64,000 nucleotides of DNA from NCBI GenBank assembly GCA_963745405.1, contig CAVUWY010000002.1, positions 558,001-622,000 on the forward strand, in the 5' to 3' direction. A program made the position numbers and the translations under genes. Below, in pieces: positions 56,362 through 64,000 of the stretch. How positions within the stretch are numbered: the stretch's first letter is position 1; every line of letters begins with the position of its first letter. This DNA is from C-114 sp963745405 (GTDB lineage: Bacteria; Chloroflexota; Limnocylindria; Limnocylindrales; CSP1-4). The notes beneath the pieces are model-generated. The model was not told the origin of the DNA. It worked only from the letters and a program-made list of their open reading frames with translations, and ran no database searches.

Positions 56362-57012
56362 TCAGCAGGCTCGGAGCGCGAGCGGCGGGGCGCGACCGGC
56401 CGAGAGACGGCCGTGGATGGATCCGGCCAGGCGATGAGCGAGGGGGATCGGGCGGCGTCGCGCGTGGCTCGGCCGCGCCCAGGCGCGTCGCCGGGCGGCC
56501 GCGACCCGGGCCGCGAGCGCCTCGATCCGCGCCGCGAACAGGGCGCCGACGAGCGCGACCGCGAACGTGACTACGAGGAGGATCGGCAGGGCGTCGGGAT
56601 AACCGCTCGAGCCGAGGACGCCAAGGCCCGGAAGCGGTTGGCCGACTGTCCCGCGCTCGAGGTTCTCCTGGACGAGGAGCGCCGCGGCAGTCGCGACCGC
56701 CAGCCTCAGCCAGAGGACGCCGAAGCCGGCGATGACGGTCGCCGGGTCGGGACGGCGGATCGAGGTGGACCCGCCGAGCGAGCGGACCTCCGCCCGGAGG
56801 CGGCCGATCCGAAACGCGGCCCCGAGCAGCAGCCCGACGGCGAGGGCGAGGATGACGAGGACGGCGATCGTCCAGCCAGCCTCGTGGCCGGTCTGCTGGA
56901 GGGCGTCCTCGTAGGCGGCACCGTAGGCGACGAGGTAGACGATGTTGTGGACAAGGACGAGCGCGACGAGCGCCATCCCCACCGACCCGAGCCGGGCCAA
57001 CCATCGAGGCAT
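56362..57012 (-). CDS. Uncharacterised membrane protein upstream of the copper genes
   Basis: 216 aa from ATG 57012. Four helices: MALVALVLVHNIVYLVAYGA, TIAVLVILALAVGLLLGAAF, VIAGFGVLWLRLAVATAAALL and ALPILLVVTFAVALVGALFA. Between helices 2 and 3 is a basic loop (RIGRLRAEVRSLGGSTSIRR). The C-terminus is long, basic and disordered (RRRAWARPSHARRRPIPLAHR). First gene of the 57-49 kb minus-strand run, 125 bp before the next. Diverges from the small protein at 57089. Family not recognised. Confidence 0.75.
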   Translation of the reverse strand: MPRWLARLGSVGMALVALVLVHNIVYLVAYGAAYEDALQQTGHEAGWTIAVLVILALAVGLLLGAAFRIGRLRAEVRSLGGSTSIRRPDPATVIAGFGVLWLRLAVATAAALLVQENLERGTVGQPLPGLGVLGSSGYPDALPILLVVTFAVALVGALFAARIEALAARVAAARRRAWARPSHARRRPIPLAHRLAGSIHGRLSAGRAPPLALRAC

Positions 57013-57088
57013 GTCGGGTACTGTAGGCCACGGCTCGCCGGAGCGCTCCCGGCGCGGGCCGCCACCTCGAAGCCGGGACCGTCGATCC

Positions 57089-57511
57089 GTGTACCCAGTC
57101 AGCCGACCGCTCCTCATCGCGGCCACGCTCGTCGCCGCCGCGCTCGCCATCGGCGGTGCCGCGATCCTGCTGACCGACCGGCCATCCGATTCGACCGCCG
57201 AGGGCATCGTCACCCAGGTGACCTCGAGCGGCACGCTCGCGGTCTCCTCATTCCAGCTCCGCACCGACGACGGGCGAACACTGACATTCACCTTAGGCGA
57301 TCTCGACCTAAGCCCGCCCGGCTTCAACGGCCCCCATCTCTACGTCCACCGGGCGACGCTGCAGCCGATCATCGTGAGCTATCACGCCGCTGGATCGGGC
57401 CTCATCGCCGATCGCATGGTCGATGCGCCGGTGCCCTCGGTCTCACCCTCGGCTGCCGTGACGGCCACTCACGGTGTCGTTGAGGCCGCCAGCGCGGTCG
57501 AGAGGTCGTAG
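57089..57511 (+). CDS. Single-span exported protein with OB-like beta domain
   Basis: 140 aa from GTG 57089 (MYPVSRPLLIAATLVAAALA). One N-terminal signal-anchor helix (PLLIAATLVAAALAIGGAAILL) precedes a small beta domain: AEGIVTQVTSSGTLAVSSFQLRTDDGRTLTFTLGDLDL, then FNGPHLYVHRATLQPIIVSYH. The sequence recalls DUF5666-like or OB-type periplasmic proteins. The 3' end overlaps the converging glycosyltransferase gene by 43 bp. Not recognised beyond fold. Confidence 0.7.
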   Translation: MYPVSRPLLIAATLVAAALAIGGAAILLTDRPSDSTAEGIVTQVTSSGTLAVSSFQLRTDDGRTLTFTLGDLDLSPPGFNGPHLYVHRATLQPIIVSYHAAGSGLIADRMVDAPVPSVSPSAAVTATHGVVEAASAVERS

Positions 57512-59517
57512 AGCGTCCCGCTCGAGCCGCCGTAGTCGACGACCGTCCCGTTCGCCTCGACCCAGCTGAGGACCTCGCTCGCGCCACCGCCCGGACCGCC
57601 GGTCCCGCCGCCCGGACCGCCGCCGACTCCACCGCCCCCGACGAGGACGTAGCGCAGCTTTCCTTCGCTCACGAGGGTCTGCAGCCGCTCGACGGTCATG
57701 GCCGGGTCGGACCCGGTGAAGCCGCCCATGGCGAGCACCGGATCGCCGGTCGCGAGCTGGATATCGGCGCCGCTCTGGGTCGACGCGGTCGCGACGATCC
57801 AGGTTGCCGAGCCGGCGTGACCCACGAGGTAGTCGGTGAGCGCCTGGTCGGCCGTCGACCCGTCCCCTGCCCCGCCGCCGGCGGGCAGCCCGCCACCGGA
57901 CGCGGCTCCGAAGGCGGACGGACCCCCTGCGGTACCGCCGGCGCCGAAACCGCCGCTGGGACCGCCGCCCGGACCGCCGCCGAAGCCGCCGGACGTGTCG
58001 GCGCTGGCGATGCCGGCCCGCGGATCGCCGCCGCCGTACGCAGTCGTCATGGTCGCCCCGGTGTATATGGCCGGCCCGACGAGGATGGCGGCCAGGCCGA
58101 CGAGCGCCCCGGCCGTGGCCACGCGCCCACGCCGGTCGCCAGGGATCACGACGGCTGCCGCGCCAACCGTCGCGACGACGAGGGCGGCGAGCCCGACGAG
58201 CGGCAGCGCCCCGCCCGCCCCGGCGAGCACGAACCAGGCCCAGAACGCGCTGATGAAGAGTGTCGCCCCGAGGAGGATCCCACCCGATCGCACTCGCGAA
58301 CGGAACGCCCACATCTCGGCCACTCCGCCGCCGATGAGGGCCGCCATGGCCGGTGCCATCGCGACGGCGTAGTAGGAGTGGATGATCCCCGACATGTAGC
58401 TGAACACCGCGGCATGGACGAGGAACCACAGGCCCCACAGGATGAACCCGGCGCGACGCCGGTCGGTCCGGGGCGCCCGCCCGCGCAGGATGAGCCCGCT
58501 GGCGAGGCCGACGAGGGCCGTCGGGATGAGCCAGCCGATCTGGCCGACGAAGACCGGGTTGACGAGGCGCAGGAGGCCCGGGCTGCCGCTGAAGCCGCCA
58601 CCACCGCCCGGCCCACCACCCGCGCCGCCGCCACCGGCGCCGCCGCCGGCGGTCGAGCCGAAGATCCGGCCGAGCCCGTCGTAGCCGAAGATGAGGTCGA
58701 GGACCGAGTTCGACGTGCTCCCGCCGATCCAGGCGCGTGACGCCGCCGGGATGGCCTGGACGATCGCCACCCACCAGCCGCTGGCGACGAGGACCGTCGC
58801 GGCGGCGGCGAACAGGCCGCCGATCCGCCGGCGGAGCGACACCGGTGCCGCGACCAGGTAGGTGGCGGCGAAGGCGGGCAGGACGAGATAGGCCTGCAGG
58901 TACTTGGTGAGGAAGGCAAAGCCGACGAGGGTGCCCGCCAGGACGAGCCAGCGGACGCGGCCGGACTCGACGCCGGCCAGCACCGCCGCGGCGGCCGCCA
59001 CGAGCAGCAGGGTCAGCACGGCGTCGGGGTTATCGAAGCGGAAGATGAGTGCGGCGACCGGGGTCAGCGCCATCACGACGCCGGCGATCGTCGCCGCGGC
59101 CGGCCCGAAGGAACGACGGACCGCGACGAAGAGGACCGCCACCGTCGCGACGCCGGCCAGGGCCTGGGGCAGGAGGATGCTCCACGAGCTGAGACCGAAG
59201 AGGCGGACCGACAGGCCCATGAGCCAAAGCGCGACCGGCGGCTTGTCGACGGTGATGAAGTTCGCCGCGTCGAAGGAGCCGAAGAAGAAGGCCGACCAGC
59301 TCTTCGAGGCGGCCACGGCCGCCGCCGAGTAGTACGTGTTGGCGTAGCCGCTGATCATCAGGTCCCACAGGAAGACGATCGCGGCGAGGGCCACGACGCC
59401 GACGAAGGCCGGCCCGACCCACCGCGCACCCGCCTCGAGGGCGGCGGTCCCGCGCACGCGGGCGGGGGCCGCCACCGCGGTGGTCCCGACGACCGGTCGA
59501 CCGATGCCGGCCGTCAT
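57469..59517 (-). CDS. GT39-type membrane glycosyltransferase (YkcA/YkcB-like)
   Basis: 682 aa with about 11-12 helices. The N-terminal DLMISGYANTYYSAAAVAASKSWSAFFFGSFDAANFITVDKPP holds the conserved ER-type Asp motifs of PMT/ArnT-like transferases; FDNPDAVLTLLL and ASTSNSVLDL-like (GGSTSNSVLDLIFGYDGLGR) segments follow. The soluble C-terminal domain (about 570-682) ends GKLRYVLVGGG, then a Gly-rich run and a final motif near DYGGSSGTLYDLS. It uses a polyprenyl-phosphate sugar donor at the outer face of the membrane. It overlaps the GtrA-family gene by 4 bp. Gly-rich linkers interrupt it near 300 and 510-550. Sugar and acceptor are unknown. Confidence 0.9.
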   Translation of the reverse strand: MTAGIGRPVVGTTAVAAPARVRGTAALEAGARWVGPAFVGVVALAAIVFLWDLMISGYANTYYSAAAVAASKSWSAFFFGSFDAANFITVDKPPVALWLMGLSVRLFGLSSWSILLPQALAGVATVAVLFVAVRRSFGPAAATIAGVVMALTPVAALIFRFDNPDAVLTLLLVAAAAAVLAGVESGRVRWLVLAGTLVGFAFLTKYLQAYLVLPAFAATYLVAAPVSLRRRIGGLFAAAATVLVASGWWVAIVQAIPAASRAWIGGSTSNSVLDLIFGYDGLGRIFGSTAGGGAGGGGAGGGPGGGGGFSGSPGLLRLVNPVFVGQIGWLIPTALVGLASGLILRGRAPRTDRRRAGFILWGLWFLVHAAVFSYMSGIIHSYYAVAMAPAMAALIGGGVAEMWAFRSRVRSGGILLGATLFISAFWAWFVLAGAGGALPLVGLAALVVATVGAAAVVIPGDRRGRVATAGALVGLAAILVGPAIYTGATMTTAYGGGDPRAGIASADTSGGFGGGPGGGPSGGFGAGGTAGGPSAFGAASGGGLPAGGGAGDGSTADQALTDYLVGHAGSATWIVATASTQSGADIQLATGDPVLAMGGFTGSDPAMTVERLQTLVSEGKLRYVLVGGGGVGGGPGGGTGGPGGGASEVLSWVEANGTVVDYGGSSGTLYDLSTALAASTTP

Positions 59518-59993
59518 CGAGGGGACCGCCCGCTGGTGACATACGCCGAGGCGGCTGCTCCCGAGCGATCGACGGCGCCGGATCGGCCGCCGAGCCAGTG
59601 ACGGAGGAGGACGAACCGGCAGGCGGTGGCGACGACGTTGGCCGCCAGGAGAGCGGCCACCTCGGTCCCCCGACTCGCCGTCGGGGCGAGCCAGGCCAGG
59701 CCGGCGACGACCGCCGAGCTGATGGTGAGGGCGATGGCGAACGCGACGAGCCCGGCCGCGTGGTCGCGGGCCAGCCCGTCGGTGCCGCGTATCCCGAAGG
59801 TCAGCCGACGGTTCGCGGCCGTGTTGGCGACCGCCGTCGCGACGAGCGCCAGGGCGTTGGCCGACGCCGGCGGTAGCGACGTGCGAAGGATGGCGTACAG
59901 CCCGAGATAGGCGAGGGTGCTCACGAGGCCGATCGCGACGAAGCTCGTGAGCCGGCGGGTCGAGGTCATCGAGGTTCCTTCCGAGGTCGGCAC
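59514..59993 (-). CDS. GtrA family protein
   Basis: 159 aa, four helices of the GtrA/DPMS_depend type (FVAIGLVSTLAYLGLYAILR, ANALALVATAVANTAANRRLTFG, GLVAFAIALTISSAVVAGLAWL, AALLAANVVATACRFVLLRHWL). The NRRLTFG and RFVLLRHW motifs are typical. GtrA proteins are thought to flip polyprenyl-phosphate sugars or help their transferases. It is coupled by ATGA to the GT39 gene, which supports this. The start at 59993 is given; an ATG at 59969 (MTSTRRLTSFV) is also possible. Confidence 0.9.
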   Translation of the reverse strand: MPTSEGTSMTSTRRLTSFVAIGLVSTLAYLGLYAILRTSLPPASANALALVATAVANTAANRRLTFGIRGTDGLARDHAAGLVAFAIALTISSAVVAGLAWLAPTASRGTEVAALLAANVVATACRFVLLRHWLGGRSGAVDRSGAAASAYVTSGRSPR

Positions 59994-60155
59994 CGACGGG
60001 GCGTGGCCGGGTCCGGTCGCGGTTCGCCCGAGAGCGCCCGCCCGGACCGGCCGGTGTTCGATGACCCGAGTCTCGGAGGGTCGCGCTTTCGGATGGGTTA
60101 CGGCGGACGGGACTCGGCGGACCGCACGGCGGCGGACGTCGCGGCGGGGACCTCG

Positions 60156-61430
60156 TCAGGCGGTCGGGGCGCCCGATGGTCGCGTCGAGCGCTCGGTCGA
60201 GCGCTGGCCGGGGTTAGTCGGGGCCCACGTCACGGACATGCTGGCGCCCCCCGAGGGCGACTCGCCGATCCGCCAGCGGCCGTTGGTGGCCCGGACGATC
60301 GCGTCGCCGATGGCGAGCCCGAGCCCCGCCCCGCCGGGCTGGTCGCTGGCGCGGTGGAAGCGGTCGAAGATGAGCTCACGCTCGGCTGCCGGGATGCCCG
60401 GTCCCGAGTCGTCAACGGTCAGCCGGATCCGCCCGGCGTCGCGGACGACCGTCACCGCGACGGATCCGCCCGGCGGCGAGTACTTGCAGGCGTTGTCGAG
60501 GAGTACGCCGAGCAGCCGGTCCAGCCACTCGGGCGGTCCCGTGACGATCGCCGGACCGGCCGGCACGTCGAGTGCCAGCGTCAGCCGACGCGCCTCGGCC
60601 ACGCTGTGGAACCGATCGGCCGCCTCCGAGGCGAGGACGCCGAGATCGACCGGCTCGCCGTCGGGCAGGCCCCGGGTCGCATCGAACCGGGCCAGCCACA
60701 GGAGGTCGTCGACGAGCCTATGCATCCGCTTGCTCTCGCGGTCGACACGTCCGAACGCGCCCCGGTACCACTCTGCCTCCCGGTCCCGCCCCAGGGCGAG
60801 CGTCGTCTCGGCCTCGATGACCGACAGCGGCGTCCGCAGCTCGTGGCTGGCGTCGGCGGTGAACTCGAGCTGGCGGCGACGGGCGAGCTCGATGGGGGCA
60901 GCGACCCGCCGCCCGATCGCGACCGCGCCGAGGAAGACGACCACGAGGAGGATCGGGGCGATGATCACCTCGGCCAGGATGATGGTCGAGCGGGCCTGGG
61001 TCACCGTGTCGAGACTCTGGGCGACGACGACGTAGAAGTCGGCGTTCTGGGCTCCGGCGACCCGCATGTCCACGCCGCCGATGGTGGCCGTCACCGGGGT
61101 ACTCGCCGAGTGGTACTCGGCCGGGAGCTCGGGATTCGTCGGGGACGACGTGTAGACCTTCCCGTCGCTGGTGATCGCCCACGACAGCACGGGCAGCCCG
61201 CCGGGTGGGTGGGGACCCCCGGGCTCGAAATCGTCCGGGCCGGGCCGCAGGCCGTGTGGCTCGTAGAGCGCCTGGGCGAGCCGGGCGTCGACCTGGTCGG
61301 TGAGGTTCTGGGTGACGATGGCGACGACGGCCGCCGCCACGACGAGGTAGGCGACGGCGACGAGCGCGGTCGCGGTCAGGGCGACCCGGATCGAGAGGCG
61401 GCGGACGTCCTGTCCCCCTGGGCCGCTCAT
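60156..61430 (-). CDS. OmpR-type sensor histidine kinase
   Basis: 424 aa. Two transmembrane helices (LTATALVAVAYLVVAAAVVAIV and TIILAEVIIAPILLVVVFLGAVAI) enclose an extracytoplasmic sensor of about 110 aa. There follows HAMP-like IGRRVAAPIELARRR and the HisKA box SADASHELRTPLSVIEAET (His196; written here as ASHELRTPLS). The HATPase has the N box LLDNACKYSPPGG, DSGPGIPAAE and GAGLGLAIGDAIVRA. All catalytic residues are present. It is coupled to the OmpR regulator upstream by a 4-bp overlap. Signal unknown; the locus lies beside the GT39/GtrA genes. Confidence 0.96.
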   Translation of the reverse strand: MSGPGGQDVRRLSIRVALTATALVAVAYLVVAAAVVAIVTQNLTDQVDARLAQALYEPHGLRPGPDDFEPGGPHPPGGLPVLSWAITSDGKVYTSSPTNPELPAEYHSASTPVTATIGGVDMRVAGAQNADFYVVVAQSLDTVTQARSTIILAEVIIAPILLVVVFLGAVAIGRRVAAPIELARRRQLEFTADASHELRTPLSVIEAETTLALGRDREAEWYRGAFGRVDRESKRMHRLVDDLLWLARFDATRGLPDGEPVDLGVLASEAADRFHSVAEARRLTLALDVPAGPAIVTGPPEWLDRLLGVLLDNACKYSPPGGSVAVTVVRDAGRIRLTVDDSGPGIPAAERELIFDRFHRASDQPGGAGLGLAIGDAIVRATNGRWRIGESPSGGASMSVTWAPTNPGQRSTERSTRPSGAPTA

Positions 61431-62095
61431 GACGCCTCGAGTCGGTACCCCGTCCCCCGAACGGTCACGATCCGCACCTGGGACGAGGAGAGCTTGGCCC
61501 GGAGGCGGCTCAGCTGGACGTCGATGGCGTTGGTCCCCAGCGGGTCGGTCTCATCCCGCCAGGCGTGCTCGGCGATCGACTTGCGGTCGACGACGGCGGG
61601 CGAGCGCCGCATCAGCACCTCGAGGATGTTGTACTCGGTGGGGGTAAGGGCGACGGACCGGCCGGCCGATTCGACCTCGCGCCGTGCCGGGTCGAGGGCG
61701 AGCAGGCCCCGGATGATGACCGGCGCGTCGACCCCTCGCGGCCGGCGCTGGAGGGCCCGGATGCGGGCGAGCAGCTCACCGAAGTCGAACGGCTTGACGA
61801 GGTAATCGTCCGCCCCGGCGTCGAGGCCGGTGATGCGGTCGGGCGGCGTATCGCGGGCGGTGAGCATGAGGAGGGCCGTCGACCGATCGTTGCGGCGTGC
61901 CCAGCGGACGACCTCGATGCCCTCGGCGCCGGGCATCCGCCAGTCGATGACGGCGACGTCGTAGTCGTAGAACTTGAGCTGGTCGATGGCATCGTCGCCC
62001 CGCTCGACTGCATCGACCTGGAAGCCGGCGTCCTCGAGCCCGAGGACCAGGACGCCGCGCAGCCCGGGATCGTCCTCGGCGACGAGGATCCTCAT
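61427..62095 (-). CDS. OmpR/PhoB-family response regulator
   Basis: 222 aa. Receiver: ILVAEDDPGLRGVLVLGLEDAG, phospho-Asp51 in VIDWRMPGAEG, Thr in LLMLTARDTPPDRI and Lys in YLVKPFDFGELLARI. Winged helix: LTPTEYNILEVLMRRSPAVVDRKSIAEHAW, then NAIDVQLSRLRAKLSSSQVRIVTVRGTGYRLE. Both domains are complete. It is first in the regulator-kinase pair. The 164-bp upstream region, with no obvious repeat, should carry its promoter. Confidence 0.96.
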   Translation of the reverse strand: MRILVAEDDPGLRGVLVLGLEDAGFQVDAVERGDDAIDQLKFYDYDVAVIDWRMPGAEGIEVVRWARRNDRSTALLMLTARDTPPDRITGLDAGADDYLVKPFDFGELLARIRALQRRPRGVDAPVIIRGLLALDPARREVESAGRSVALTPTEYNILEVLMRRSPAVVDRKSIAEHAWRDETDPLGTNAIDVQLSRLRAKLSSSQVRIVTVRGTGYRLEAS

Positions 62096-62259
62096 GCCGG
62101 TGAGCCCACGGTGGGCACGCGGATCACGATCGACATGATCGGACGATGCGCTCCCATCCTGTCGAACGGGTTACAGGTCGGGGCCCGTCCCGACGCCACC
62201 CGTCGGAACGGATGGTACCGGCCCGGACGGTGGGCCCAGGCCGGCGTCCGCTGGGCGGG

Positions 62260-63051
62260 TCAGTCGCCGAATGTCGCGTGAAGCTCCAGCGAGTGTTCGC
62301 GCAGCCAGCGCCGCCAGGTTCGGTGGTCCGGCCGGCGCGAGGCGACGAGCGACCAGAAGCCCGGTCCGTGGCCGAAGACCCGCAGATGGGCCAGCTCGTG
62401 GACGACGACGGTCTCGAGTGCCTCGGGCGGCGCGAGGATCAGCCGCCAGCTGAACGACAGGCGACCGTTCCTCGATGCGCTGCCCCAGCGGGTCCGCTGG
62501 TCACGGATCGTAACGGACGTCGGGCTCACCGCGAGGGCGCTCGCGTTGCGGAGCACGGCGGCCTCGATCGCCTGGCGCGCCCGATCGCGGCCCCAGCTGC
62601 TGAGCAGGTCGGCGGCGCTCCGTCGGTCGGAGCCGGCGAGGCGGACGAGGAGCTCGCTCGCCCCGGCGTCGTGGATGACCGACGAGCGGCGAGCCGACGG
62701 CGGTGCCGGGACGAAGACGAGTCGATGGTCGCGGCCGAGGAAGAGGACCCGGCCGTCGGCGACGACGGGGCCGCGCTCGGCGGCGGCCGCCTGCTGGCGA
62801 GCCTGGCGGGCGAGGTGGCCGCGGATCCAGTCCTCGCGTTCGGCGACGAACGAGGCCGCGATCCGGCGACCCTCGTCACCGTCGATGCGGCGGCTGCCCG
62901 GCACCGTCACCACCACTCCGCGGGCAGGATCGACGACGACCCGGATGCGACGGGCCCGGGAGGAGCGGCGCAGGGTGTACGGGAGCGACCCGCCGGCCAG
63001 CTGGGCGACGACCGGCTCCTCGACCGCCCGCGACCGGGCCCCGCCTGGCAC
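62260..63051 (-). CDS. YgjP-type (M48-like) metallopeptidase
   Basis: 263 aa from GTG 63051, 5 nt after the stop of the upstream gene. N-terminal YgjP/DUF45 domain (LPYTLRRSSRARRIRVVVDPARGVVVTVP), then TSVTIRDQRTRWGSASRNGRLSFSWRLILAPPEAL, and the zinc motif VVVHELAHLRVFGHGPGFWSLV (HExxH plus a third His ten residues on). This matches bacterial YgjP, a putative metalloprotease of unknown substrate, often found near type I restriction genes but not so here. Coupled to the upstream lipoprotein gene. Confidence 0.9.
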   Translation of the reverse strand: MPGGARSRAVEEPVVAQLAGGSLPYTLRRSSRARRIRVVVDPARGVVVTVPGSRRIDGDEGRRIAASFVAEREDWIRGHLARQARQQAAAAERGPVVADGRVLFLGRDHRLVFVPAPPSARRSSVIHDAGASELLVRLAGSDRRSAADLLSSWGRDRARQAIEAAVLRNASALAVSPTSVTIRDQRTRWGSASRNGRLSFSWRLILAPPEALETVVVHELAHLRVFGHGPGFWSLVASRRPDHRTWRRWLREHSLELHATFGD

Positions 63052-63056
63052 GGCGG

Positions 63057-64000
63057 TCAGGATCGGCGCCAGGTGACGACGAACGAGGAACCGTCCCCGG
63101 CGGTCGAGGTGACCTGGGAGCGGATCGTCCCGCTCTTCGTGACCATCCGCACCCGGACGTGGGTGAAGCCCGTCCCGTCCAGCGGCTGGCGGATGCCGCC
63201 CACGGTCACCCAGGTGGTCTTGAACGTGAACTTGTGGAAGTTCGGCATCGGCAGGATCTTGCAGGCCGACGGGCAGCCGCCGGTCGGTGCCTCGAGGATC
63301 CACTCGCCCGACGTCGCCTTGATATGCGTGTTCGAGTCGAGGATGGTGAACGAGGTCGACCGGGTCACGTTCGCGATCGCGAGCTCGTACTTGGTCGAGC
63401 TGATGGAGCGGACCCGGGCCCGGAGGTGGTCACCCGCCCGGACGAGGAGATCGAGCCGCTGCTCGAACCGCTCCCGCGGCAGCGACTCGTGCCACAGGAA
63501 GTGGCTGGTCTTGCCGTTGTCGCAGTCGACCTCGCTACCGACCTGCTCGAGGCTGTCCTGGTCGAAGCCGCCGATCCCGACCCACACCGAGATCGCCGAG
63601 TGGCCGGACTTGGCGCAGGTGACCGTCGGCTGGGTCCACGTCGCTTCGATGCAGGTCACCCTGGCCGTGTCGGGGGTCACCGCGTAGCCCGACCAGTTCG
63701 TGCTCTGATCGGTGGCGAGGACGCCGCTCCCGCTCGTCACCGTGCGGCCCGGGCATGAAGCGAGGGCCCCGCTCCCCAGCGTGCCCGACGGGGTGGGCGA
63801 GGCGCGTGGGGGCGTCGCGGTCGGGGTGGGGGTCGGTCGCGGGGTCGGGGTGGGAGTCGGTCGCGGGGTCGGGGTGGGCGTGGGCGTCGGGGTCGCGGCC
63901 GCGACGGCGACCGTCGGGCCGGTCGTCGGGCCGGCGAATGGGTCGCAGCCGGCGAGGGCGAGCGCGAGGACGGCGACCGGAGCGAGTGCGACGATCGTGC
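63057..64000 (-). CDS. G1 (eqolisin)-type glutamic-peptidase-like lipoprotein, 5' end outside window
   Basis: The frame is open from 64000 to the stop at 63057, so the first residues are lost. The visible start is a signal peptide with lipobox (ALALAGC), then a TPTPTPRP linker. The folded part reads NWSGYAVTPDTARVTCIEAT, WTQPTVTCAKSGHSAISVWV, GIGGFDQDSLEQVGSEVDCD, then FLWHESLP and GEWILEAPTGG. This follows the G1 pattern NWSGY...ATWxxP...WVGIGG...xQxG...W/FxWxE...AEWIxE, with the candidate catalytic Gln in LEQVG and Glu in WILEAP. Four Cys could give two disulfides. Bacterial G1 members exist, but activity here is not shown. Confidence 0.82.
   Translation of the reverse strand, partial: TIVALAPVAVLALALAGCDPFAGPTTGPTVAVAAATPTPTPTPTPRPTPTPTPRPTPTPTATPPRASPTPSGTLGSGALASCPGRTVTSGSGVLATDQSTNWSGYAVTPDTARVTCIEATWTQPTVTCAKSGHSAISVWVGIGGFDQDSLEQVGSEVDCDNGKTSHFLWHESLPRERFEQRLDLLVRAGDHLRARVRSISSTKYELAIANVTRSTSFTILDSNTHIKATSGEWILEAPTGGCPSACKILPMPNFHKFTFKTTWVTVGGIRQPLDGTGFTHVRVRMVTKSGTIRSQVTSTAGDGSSFVVTWRRS
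63781..63895 (-). repeat. Tandem repeat encoding a TP-rich linker
   Basis: A 24-bp unit beginning GTCGGTCGCGGGGTCGGGGT occurs at 63832 and 63856, within a wider GGGTCGGGGTGGG-rich tract. It encodes the TPTPTPRP linker of the glutamic-peptidase-like lipoprotein and is prone to slippage. Confidence 0.8.

Noticed and set aside
55520..57031. A 503-aa frame upstream of copCD
   Set aside because: The part above 56236 overlaps the real membrane protein gene 56362-57012 and is Arg/Pro/Gly-rich shadow; the signal peptide at 56236 marks the start.

Overview
The window is a gene-dense, very high G+C bacterial chromosome segment (by eye close to 70% G+C), with many GTG/TTG starts and long runs of genes coupled by 4-bp ATGA/GTGA overlaps. 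The gene set (HrcA/CIRCE heat-shock operon, a lamin-tail/OB-fold surface protein, a DUF5679 miniprotein, a G1-type glutamic peptidase lipoprotein, single-membrane lipoproteins, an ImuA-ImuB-DnaE2 mutasome) best fits an uncultured Chloroflexota, perhaps Limnocylindria-like. That placement is inference from gene content and style; no phylogenetic marker was analysed. Nothing looks like a prophage, an IS element or a CRISPR array.

Layout. 1-4.1 kb: SPFH/NfeD membrane quality-control pair (SPFH cut by the window start) and a three-gene ABC-2 exporter. 4.2-7.9 kb: hrcA-grpE-dnaK behind a perfect CIRCE operator. 8-12 kb: hemW, a CPBP protease and lepA. 12.2-16.4 kb: an unknown membrane protein, a haloalkane-dehalogenase-like pseudoenzyme coupled to an unrecognised 471-aa protein, and an EamA transporter. 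16.5-21.5 kb: rpsT (with a long histone-H1-like tail) facing gap-pgk-eno. 21.8-24 kb: ROK kinase, a 46-aa zinc-ribbon-like protein and uridine phosphorylase. 24-31.7 kb: a 1198-aa surface protein with about seven OB-like repeats, a membrane protein, a holin-like/phosphodiesterase fusion and a small secreted protein.

32-37.6 kb holds the most unusual locus: two NarL-type sensor kinases that appear to have lost opposite halves of the catalytic machinery (one keeps the ATPase but lacks the phospho-acceptor His, the other keeps the His but has a wrecked ATP site), a LuxR/NarL response regulator, and between them a TRAP-type binding lipoprotein with no transporter. They read as a sensory circuit that could work only by phosphotransfer between the two kinases.

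37.8-47.4 kb: an SOS mutasome on the minus strand, with dnaE2 (1571 aa, three long low-complexity insertions) and imuA-imuB-DUF6504-like, each half behind its own GAAC-N4-GTTC LexA-type box. A GH18-like secreted hydrolase and two tiny membrane peptides lie between them. 47.4-49.2 kb: TetR divergent from a DUF4260 protein with a perfect 16-bp operator, tRNA-Ala(CGC) and an unknown protein. 49.2-57 kb: a tightly coupled minus-strand run encoding CopC-CopD, a putative metal-binding exported protein, lipoproteins, an orphan branched-chain-type binding protein, a CPBP protease and a duplicated anchored protein. 57-62 kb: GT39 glycosyltransferase plus GtrA and an OmpR-type two-component system. 62-64 kb: a YgjP-type metallopeptidase and a G1 glutamic-peptidase-like lipoprotein cut by the window end.
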